Assembly: GCA_019634575.1 (NCBI GenBank)
Contig: JAHCAY010000001.1
Location: 992,001 to 1,056,000 of the forward strand
DNA length: 64,000 nucleotides
Direction: 5' to 3'
Source of the DNA: Candidatus Didemnitutus sp.
GTDB lineage: Bacteria; Verrucomicrobiota; Verrucomicrobiia; Opitutales; Opitutaceae
Shown one piece after another: positions 54,178-60,407 of this stretch. The position numbers were made by a program, and so were the translations under genes. Below the pieces are notes generated by a model. The model made no database searches, had not been told where the DNA came from, and was given only the letters and a program-made list of their open reading frames with translations. The stretch's first letter is position 1; every line of letters begins with the position of its first letter.

Positions 54178-55404
54178 TTGCACCTCGTCCTCGTCACCGA
54201 AACTTACGCTCCCGAAATCAACGGCGTCGCCATGACGCTCGGCCGCCTCGTCGACGGCCTCGCTGCGCGCGGTCATCGCGTGACCGTCGTCCGCCCGCGC
54301 CAGCGCCACGAATCGCCGCGCTACACCACGACCCAGCGCCTCGCCTGCCGCCAGGTGCGCCTGCCCGGTTTTCCGTTGCCCGGCTACCCGCAACTGCGCG
54401 TCGGCTTCCCCGCGCGCCGTCGGCTGCGCCAACTCTGGACGCTCAACCCGCCCGACCTCGTCCACGTCGCCACCGAAGGCCCGCTCGGCTCCTCCGCGAT
54501 CTCGGCGGCGCTCGGGCTCGGTCTGCCCGTCACCTCGAGCTTCCACACCAACTTCGACCAATACGCGCGCGACTACCGCCTCGGTTTTCTCAAGCCGCTC
54601 GTCACCGCCTGGCTCCGCCGCGTGCACAACCGCACGCTCCGCACCTTCGTGCCCACGCACGACCTGCGCGAGCGGCTCGCGCGCGAAGGCTACGCGAATC
54701 TCCGCCTCCTCTCGCGCGGGGTCGACACCCAGCTCTTCGCGCCGACACGCCGCGACGACGAGCTCCGCACCTCGTGGGGCGCCAGTCCCGGCGACCTCGT
54801 CGTCGTCCACGTCGGTCGCATGGCGGCGGAGAAGAACTACCCGCTGCTCTTCCGCGCCTTCGACGCCATCAAGGCCGCCCAACCCCGCGCCCGCCTCGTG
54901 CTCGTCGGCGACGGCCCGATGCTCGCCACCTACCAGCGCCAGCGGCCCGACGCCGTGTTCACCGGTTTCTACACCGGCGCCAACCTCGCGCGCCACTACG
55001 CCAGCGGCGACCTCTACCTGCACGCCAGCTACACCGAGACGTTCGGCAATGTCGTCACCGAGGCACTCGCCAGCGGGCTCGCCGTCAGCGCCTTCGACTA
55101 CGCGGCCGCGCACGAATTCATCCGCCACGAGCAAAACGGCCTCGTCGCGTCCCCGGGTGACGAGCGCGCCTTCATTGCCCACGCCGTGCGCCTCGCCGAC
55201 GACGCCGCGCTCCGCGCCCGCCTCGCCCGCGCCGGCCGCGCCACCACCGCGCGCCTCTCGTGGGACGCCGTCGTCGACGGCTTCGCCCGAGACCTCGCCG
55301 AAGCCATCGACGAGCATCGCGCCACGCACGCCACTGCTCCGGCCCATCCAAAATCGAAAATTCAAAACCCGGAATTTCCCTCGCCCGCTCCCTCCCGCCC
55401 ATGA
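54178..55404 (+). CDS. GT4 glycosyltransferase, probable glycolipid (Agt/SqdX-like) synthase
   Basis: A 408-residue GT-B enzyme starting at TTG 54178 (no ATG or GTG in frame before the conserved LVLVTETYAPEINGVAMTLGRL). The acceptor-side loop HTNFDQY and the nucleotide-sugar domain with VGRMAAEKNYPLL and the E-x7-E motif in ASYTETFGNVVTEAL are those of the GT4 subgroup with SqdX, Agt and mannosyltransferases acting on diacylglycerol or polyprenol lipids. Its stop overlaps the start of the PlcP-like gene (ATGA). Coupling to PlcP suggests that it glycosylates the diacylglycerol that PlcP releases. The last 20 residues look like read-through of intergenic repeat DNA. Confidence 0.75.
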   Translation: MHLVLVTETYAPEINGVAMTLGRLVDGLAARGHRVTVVRPRQRHESPRYTTTQRLACRQVRLPGFPLPGYPQLRVGFPARRRLRQLWTLNPPDLVHVATEGPLGSSAISAALGLGLPVTSSFHTNFDQYARDYRLGFLKPLVTAWLRRVHNRTLRTFVPTHDLRERLAREGYANLRLLSRGVDTQLFAPTRRDDELRTSWGASPGDLVVVHVGRMAAEKNYPLLFRAFDAIKAAQPRARLVLVGDGPMLATYQRQRPDAVFTGFYTGANLARHYASGDLYLHASYTETFGNVVTEALASGLAVSAFDYAAAHEFIRHEQNGLVASPGDERAFIAHAVRLADDAALRARLARAGRATTARLSWDAVVDGFARDLAEAIDEHRATHATAPAHPKSKIQNPEFPSPAPSRP

Positions 55405-56243
55405 GCAAAGCCACCCTCCGCGTCCGCACCGCCATCCTCTCCGACGTCCACCTCGGCACGCCGCACTCGAAGGCCGACGAGGCCACGCACTTTCTCAAGC
55501 ACGTCCGCTGCGACCGCCTCATCCTCAACGGCGACATCATCGACGGCTGGCGCCTCGCCCGCGACGGCCGCTGGACGAAGGCCCACACGCGCTTCATCCG
55601 CCGCGTCCTCACCCTCGTGCAGAAAAAGGACACCGAGGTCGTCTACCTCCGCGGCAACCACGACGACTTCCTCGCCCGCCTCCTCCCGATGACCTTCGAG
55701 CGCATCCAGCTCGTCGAGGACTGCGTGCTCGAGACGCCGCGCGGCCGCTACCTCGTGCTCCACGGCGACGTGTTCGACGGCGTGATCAAGAACATGGTCT
55801 TCCTCGCCCACCTCGGCGACATGGGCTACTCGCTGCTCCTGCGCCTCAACCGCGTCTACAACTGGTGGCGCAAGGTCCGCGGCAAGGAATACTTCTCGCT
55901 CAGCCAGGCGATCAAGGCGCGCGTGAAGCAGGCCGTCTCCTTCGTCGGCAAATTCGAGGACCAAGTCGCCGCCCTCGCCCGCTCGCGCGGCTGCGTCGGC
56001 GTCATCTGCGGCCACATCCACACGCCGGCCGACAAGCAGATCGACGGCATCCACTACCTCAACTCCGGCGACTGGGTCGAGACGATGAGCGCCATCGTCG
56101 AACATCAGGACGGCCGCTTCGAGCTGATCTACTTCAAGGATTTCCTCACCCAGTTCCCGATGCCGCAGCCCGAAGCCACCGCCGACGACTCCGACCTCAC
56201 CGAACTCCCCGCCCCCATCGCCCTCGCCGCCTTCACCGCCTAA
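55401..56243 (+). CDS. PlcP-like metallophosphoesterase (phospholipase C for lipid remodelling)
   Basis: A 280-residue calcineurin-like phosphoesterase: ILSDVHLG (12-19), NGDIIDGW, RGNHDDFL, LHGDVFD and CGHIH supply the two-metal site. This class is often annotated as UDP-2,3-diacylglucosamine diphosphatase (LpxH). The long block YFSLSQAIKARVKQAVSF and the ending ICGHIHTPADKQIDGIHYLNSGDWVE resemble the PlcP phospholipases of rhizobia and marine bacteria, which cut head groups from phospholipids during phosphate starvation. Coupling to a GT4 gene, the following GT28 gene and the Pho-box-like sites favour PlcP over LpxH. Assay data are needed to exclude LpxH activity. Confidence 0.72.
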   Translation: MSKATLRVRTAILSDVHLGTPHSKADEATHFLKHVRCDRLILNGDIIDGWRLARDGRWTKAHTRFIRRVLTLVQKKDTEVVYLRGNHDDFLARLLPMTFERIQLVEDCVLETPRGRYLVLHGDVFDGVIKNMVFLAHLGDMGYSLLLRLNRVYNWWRKVRGKEYFSLSQAIKARVKQAVSFVGKFEDQVAALARSRGCVGVICGHIHTPADKQIDGIHYLNSGDWVETMSAIVEHQDGRFELIYFKDFLTQFPMPQPEATADDSDLTELPAPIALAAFTA

Positions 56244-56253
56244 CCGCCCCGAC

Positions 56254-56354
56254 TCTTTCTCTTTCCTCTTTCTCTTAATCTTTCTCCCCCAGTCGCCCTG
56301 CGCCGCTGCAAACCAACTCCGAGAGAAAGATAAAGATTAAGAGAAGAGGAAAGA
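56254..56354. repeat. Homopyrimidine/homopurine inverted repeat
   Basis: A 33-nt pyrimidine-rich arm (56254-56286, CTCTTTCTCTTTCCTCTTTC and on) is followed after 34 nt by an imperfect purine-rich inverted copy (56321-56354, with AAGATTAAGAGAAGAGGAAA). Just downstream, 56418-56445 iterates ACTTCAACTT-type units. It separates the PlcP-like gene from the GT28 gene; no gene lies in 56244-56469. Confidence 0.7.
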
Positions 56355-56469
56355 ACCCGAGCCACGACGCTACACACCCGCTCACAGCTCACTATTTCCG
56401 CCCCCTCCGCCCGCTCCACTTCAACTTAAACTTCCAACTTCAACTCGCGGCGCCGCGCGCCGCTTCCCG

Positions 56470-57603
56470 ATGCGCCGCATCCTCATCCTCAGCGCCAGCT
56501 ACGGCGAAGGCCACAACAGCGCCGCCCGCGCGCTCCGCGCCGCGTTCGCCGAGCACCCCGGCGTCGAGGTCGAGGTGTTCGACCTCTTCGCCCAGAAGGC
56601 CCCGCGCCTCGACAAGATTTCGCGCCGCGCCTACCTGCGCGTCATCAATCACGCGCCGCTGCTCTGGAGCAGTTTCTACCAATGGCTCGACCGCTCGCCG
56701 CGCGCCCCGCTCCTGCTGCGCGCGCTGCGCGGCCACGCCCGCTTGCTCGCGCAAACCCTCCGCGCCCGTCGCCCCGACGTGCTCGTCAGCACTTATCCCG
56801 TCTACGCGTGGCTCCTGCAGCAGCTCCGCGCCAGCGGCTACGCGCTGCCGCCGCTCTACACCGTCGTGACCGACGCGCTCACCATCAACTCGCTCTGGTA
56901 TCGCGCGCCGTCGGACGGGTGGTTCGTCACCGACAGCGCGTCCGCCGGCTACCTGCACCGCGCGCGCGTCCCCGCCGCGAAGGTCCACGTCTCCGGCTTT
57001 CCCGTCGCGGCCGCATTTGCCGACCGCGACCCGACGCTCCAGCCGCCCGACCCCGCACGCACGCGCCAGCGCCGCATTCTCTACATGATCAACTCCGGCC
57101 GCACGCGCGCGCTGGAGACCGCCCGGGCCCTCACGCTCTGGTCGAGCTGGCACATCACCTTCACCGTCGGCCGCGACGCCGTGCTGAAGCGGCAACTCGA
57201 ACACCTCGTCCGGACCGCGCCCGCCCACTGCGAGATTCTCGGCTGGACCGACCGCATTCCCGAACTCCTCATGACACACCACGTCGTCATCAGCAAAGCC
57301 GGCGGCGCCACCACGCAGGAAGCGATCAACGCACTCTGCCCGATGGTCGTGAACCAGGTCGTGCCCGGCCAGGAGGAAGGCAACTGGCAGCTCCTCCGCT
57401 CGCACCGAGCCGGCGCGCTCGCCGAGACGCCGCACGAAATTTCCCAGGCGTTGCACACTATCTTCGCACACGACGGCGAACGCTGGCGCGAAATGCGCGC
57501 CGGACTCCGCCGCATCGCCCGCCCCACCGCCGCCCGCGACATCGCCACGCAAGTCCTCGCCGCCGTGCACGCTCCCGCCGTCGCAGTGTCGGGCAGAGAG
57601 TAA
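56470..57603 (+). CDS. MGDG-synthase-like GT28 glycosyltransferase
   Basis: A 377-residue GT-B enzyme. The N-terminal MGDG_synth domain opens ILILSASYGEGHNSAARAL, where the G-x-G-H-x-x-A-A motif is diagnostic, and contains YTVVTDALTINSLWY. The C-terminal GT28 domain has ILGWTDRIPELLMTHHVVISKAGGATTQEA, the nucleotide-sugar site. Relatives transfer galactose or glucose to diacylglycerol, or GlcNAc in the case of MurG. The MGDG-type N-terminus makes a lipid acceptor on diacylglycerol the best prediction. It is on the same strand as the GT4 and PlcP-like genes but 226 bp away, behind an inverted repeat, so it could have its own promoter. Confidence 0.78.
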   Translation: MRRILILSASYGEGHNSAARALRAAFAEHPGVEVEVFDLFAQKAPRLDKISRRAYLRVINHAPLLWSSFYQWLDRSPRAPLLLRALRGHARLLAQTLRARRPDVLVSTYPVYAWLLQQLRASGYALPPLYTVVTDALTINSLWYRAPSDGWFVTDSASAGYLHRARVPAAKVHVSGFPVAAAFADRDPTLQPPDPARTRQRRILYMINSGRTRALETARALTLWSSWHITFTVGRDAVLKRQLEHLVRTAPAHCEILGWTDRIPELLMTHHVVISKAGGATTQEAINALCPMVVNQVVPGQEEGNWQLLRSHRAGALAETPHEISQALHTIFAHDGERWREMRAGLRRIARPTAARDIATQVLAAVHAPAVAVSGRE

Positions 57604-57832
57604 CCTATTAGGCTACTCTTCCCCATGCCCGCTTCGCGGGAGCGCGGCGCCGCGCAACCGCTGCCCGCGCGGCAACACGTCTCTCGCGCGACACTCTCGC
57701 ACGACTCCGTCAGGCAGTCATTTTTCACTCGGGAAACGCGAGGCGGTCCGGCCACCGCGAGGGCGAGTCCCAAGCGCCCGCACCCGGAAGTCGCGGGCGA
57801 CCTTGCCAGCACGCTTGCGCAACGGAGACGGG
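57604..57832. other. Intergenic region between convergent genes
   Basis: No gene is supported. It holds the dispersed repeat unit at 57777-57797 and no convincing U-tailed hairpin. Confidence 0.5.
57777..57797 (-). repeat. Dispersed repeat unit, copy C (inverted)
   Basis: The reverse strand reads CCCGCGACTTCCGGGTGCGG in this interval, matching copies A (26238) and B (32856) at 17 to 18 of 20 positions. Confidence 0.5.
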
Positions 57833-59107
57833 CTAACCGAGCAGTCGCCTGATTTCCGCCAGCGTGCGCTCCGTGGCGCCGCGATTCGCTTCGCTCCACG
57901 CGCGCGCGGCGGCGGCGAGCTGCTCGCGCGCGGTGGCGTTCTCCAACAACTCCACGGCTGTGCGCACGAGCTCGGCATGCGTCTCGACGCGGCGCACCGC
58001 ATCGGCCTCGGTGAGCGAGCGGACGATGTCGCGGAAATTCGTCATCGCCGGACCGTGCAACACCGGCTTCCCGAGGATCGCGGCTTCGACCGGTGTCTGG
58101 CCGCCATCGTGCGGCGGCAGGCTTTTCCCGACGAACACGAGATCGGCCAGCTGCGTGAGCTTGCGCAACTCGCCGGTTGTGTCGCCGACGGCCACGTCGA
58201 CGGCGGCGGACGCGTTGCCCTCGGAGCGGAAGTGATACGTCAATCCGCTGCCCGCGAGCATCGTGCGGAGCGCATCGCGGCGCTCGGCGTGGCGCGGCAC
58301 GAGCAGGAGCGACACGCGGTGCCCATGCGCGCGAGCCGTCTTGAGCGCCTCGACGAGCGCTTCCTCCTCGCCCGGCCAGGTTGACGAACCGAGCAGCACG
58401 AGACCGTCCGGCGGCAGGCCCACCTCGCGACGCAGCGTCCTGCGCGTCGCTTCGTCGAGCAACGGGATGGAGACATCGAGCTTCAGGTTGCCGGTGGTGG
58501 CGAGGCGGTCGGCGGGAAAACCGAGCGCGCGAAAGCGCTGTTCGTCGCGCTTCGCGGCGCACAGGATGCGGGTGATGCCACGTGCGAGTGAGCGCACCGC
58601 CCACTTGAAACGCGCGGAACGGCGGAAACTGCGATCGGAAAGTCGCGCGTTGACGGAGAGCACGGGCACGCCGCGCGCGTGGGCCGCGCGGATGTGTTCC
58701 GGCCAGCGCTCGCCTTCCATGAGAATGCAGAGATCGGGCTGCACCTGGCGCCAGGCCCGCGCGTTGAAGGCCCAGAAATCCAGCGGGAAGTAGCCGATGC
58801 CAATCGTGAGCAGGGCGTATTTTTCCTTCGCCAGCGCGTAGCCGGTGCTCGTGGTCGTCGTGAGATAGGTTTCGCAGCCGTCGCGCTTGAGTCCTTCGAG
58901 CAGCGGCCCGATCGCGAGCATCTCGCCGACACTCACCGCCTGGAGCCACACGCGCTGGCGCGTGCTCTTCGGCGACAGCTCGGGCACCTCGCCGAAGCGT
59001 CCGCCGAAGCCATCCGCGTAGCCGCCGCGCTTCCGCATCCGCCAAAGATAATACGGCGAGGCGAGGAGCAGAGCCGGCAGAAAGAGAATGCGGTAAAGCC
59101 AGATCAA
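57833..59107 (-). CDS. waaA: 3-deoxy-D-manno-octulosonic acid (KDO) transferase
   Basis: A 424-residue GT30 enzyme. The membrane-inserting N-terminal helix is about 1-20 (WLYRILFLPALLLASPYYLW). WLQAVSVGE contains the catalytic Glu of the family, and YFPLDFWAF and MEGERWPE the acceptor region. The C-terminal CMP-KDO domain has LLGSSTWPGEEE, FVGKSLPPHDGGQTPVEAA and GPAMTNFRDI. It adds KDO to the lipid A precursor at the inner face of the membrane. Together with LpxA and LpxC-FabZ it shows that the organism makes a KDO-containing lipopolysaccharide. Confidence 0.93.
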   Translation of the reverse strand: MIWLYRILFLPALLLASPYYLWRMRKRGGYADGFGGRFGEVPELSPKSTRQRVWLQAVSVGEMLAIGPLLEGLKRDGCETYLTTTTSTGYALAKEKYALLTIGIGYFPLDFWAFNARAWRQVQPDLCILMEGERWPEHIRAAHARGVPVLSVNARLSDRSFRRSARFKWAVRSLARGITRILCAAKRDEQRFRALGFPADRLATTGNLKLDVSIPLLDEATRRTLRREVGLPPDGLVLLGSSTWPGEEEALVEALKTARAHGHRVSLLLVPRHAERRDALRTMLAGSGLTYHFRSEGNASAAVDVAVGDTTGELRKLTQLADLVFVGKSLPPHDGGQTPVEAAILGKPVLHGPAMTNFRDIVRSLTEADAVRRVETHAELVRTAVELLENATAREQLAAAARAWSEANRGATERTLAEIRRLLG

Positions 59108-59122
59108 GAGGCGCCCCTTTGG

Positions 59123-59199
59123 TTAAACACAGAGGCCGCAGAGTTCACAGAGGAATTCCTGGGCGGCCCTTGGTTTCCTCTGCGATCTCCGTGTTGAGA
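59123..59199. repeat. CACAGAG-type inverted repeat element
   Basis: A left arm of CACAGAG/GCAGAG/CACAGAGG units (59126-59154) faces an inverted right arm with CCTCTGC and CTCCGTGTT (59176-59195). It fills most of the 100 bp between waaA and the deoxyhypusine synthase-like gene. Confidence 0.6.
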
Positions 59200-59207
59200 C
59201 ATTCCGC

Positions 59208-60257
59208 TTACCGTCCCAACACCCAGCTGAAGATCAGCGGCGCGACGATCGTGGCGTCGGATTCGACGATGAACTTCGGGGTCTTCTCGCCGAGTTTGCC
59301 CCAGGTGATCTTCTCGTTCGGCACGGCGCCGGAGTAGCTGCCGTAGCTCGTGGTCGAGTCGCTGATCTGCGCGAAGTAGCCCCACAGCGGCACGCCGGTG
59401 CGGCCGAGATCCTGGTGCAGCATCGGCACGACGCAGATCGGGAAGTCGCCCGCGATGCCGCCGCCGATTTGGAAAAAACCGATCGAGCCCTCGCCGTTGC
59501 GCAGGAGCTTCGAGGTCTTCGTATACCACTCGGCGAGCCACACCATGTATTCGATGCCGGTGCGGACAGTGTGGACGTTCTTGATTTCGCCGGTGACGCA
59601 GCGACCGGCATACATGTTGCCGAGCGTGGCGTCTTCCCAGCCGGGGACGATGATCGGGAGGTTCTTCTCGCAGGCCGCGAGCATCCACGAGTTCTTCGGG
59701 TCGATTTGGTAGCTCTTCTTGAGCTTCCCCGACCGGAGAATTTTATACATGAACTCGTGCGGGAAAAACCGCTGCCCGCTCTGGTCGGCGGCGACCCATT
59801 CCTCGGCGACGGCGGCCTCGATGCGGCGCATCGCCTCGCCTTCGGGGATGCAGGTGTCGGTGACGCGGTTCATGTGCCGGTCGAGCAGCGCCTGCTCGTC
59901 GGCCGCGGTAAGGTGACGGTAATGCGGCACGCGCTCGTAGTAGTCGTGCGCGACGAGGTTGAAGATGTCCTCCTCGAGATTCGCGCCGGTGCAAACGATG
60001 GCGTGGACCTTGTCGCGACGGATCATCTCGGCGAGCGTGATGCCGAGCTCGGCGGTGGACATGGCGCCGGCCAGCGTGACGAGCATCTTGCCGCCGGCCG
60101 CGAGGTGCGCCTCGTAGCCCTTCGCCGCATCGAGCAAGGCGGCGGCGTTGAAGTGGCGGTAGTTTTGCGCGATGAATTTCGAGACCGGTCCCTTCTTCTT
60201 CGCGAGGGCCGCGTTGATGTCCTCGGGACGTTTCGTCTGGCGTTTGGCTTTGGTCAT
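59208..60257 (-). CDS. Deoxyhypusine synthase family protein (bacterial type)
   Basis: A 349-residue NAD-dependent enzyme homologous to eukaryotic and archaeal deoxyhypusine synthase. Family marks include TLAGAMSTAELGITLAEMI, CTGANLEEDIFN and the C-terminal block ending APLIFSW. The lysine that carries the aminobutyl intermediate (Lys329 in the human enzyme, S-W-G-K) is retained as Lys321 in ITWGK. The segment with the human catalytic His288 (GGGVVKHHI) is changed to GGGIAGDFPI. No eIF5A substrate is expected in a bacterium, and the EF-P here has no lysine in its loop, so a small polyamine acceptor (homospermidine-type synthesis) is the likely role. Confidence 0.82.
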   Translation of the reverse strand: MTKAKRQTKRPEDINAALAKKKGPVSKFIAQNYRHFNAAALLDAAKGYEAHLAAGGKMLVTLAGAMSTAELGITLAEMIRRDKVHAIVCTGANLEEDIFNLVAHDYYERVPHYRHLTAADEQALLDRHMNRVTDTCIPEGEAMRRIEAAVAEEWVAADQSGQRFFPHEFMYKILRSGKLKKSYQIDPKNSWMLAACEKNLPIIVPGWEDATLGNMYAGRCVTGEIKNVHTVRTGIEYMVWLAEWYTKTSKLLRNGEGSIGFFQIGGGIAGDFPICVVPMLHQDLGRTGVPLWGYFAQISDSTTSYGSYSGAVPNEKITWGKLGEKTPKFIVESDATIVAPLIFSWVLGR

Positions 60258-60407
60258 TTTGCCGAGTAGAAAGCCGGTGCGCGACCGGGTCACGAAAAAT
60301 CTCTCCCCGCTGGCCGACGCGACGCGGCCGCGCCAGTCGGAAATCTCCCCCGAATTGCCTATGGCCGCACACTTGCCACCGCCCGGCTCCTCGGCGATGG
60401 TGCCGGC

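Noticed and set aside
55401..56243. Metallophosphoesterase as LpxH, the missing lipid A enzyme
   Set aside because: Not excluded, but the internal SLSQAIKARVKQAV block, the coupling to a GT4 gene and the Pho-box-like sites fit PlcP better.
59208..60257. Loss of the deoxyhypusine synthase catalytic lysine
   Set aside because: The changed GGGIAGDFPI segment corresponds to the His288 region. The true lysine aligns with Lys321 in ITWGK and is present.
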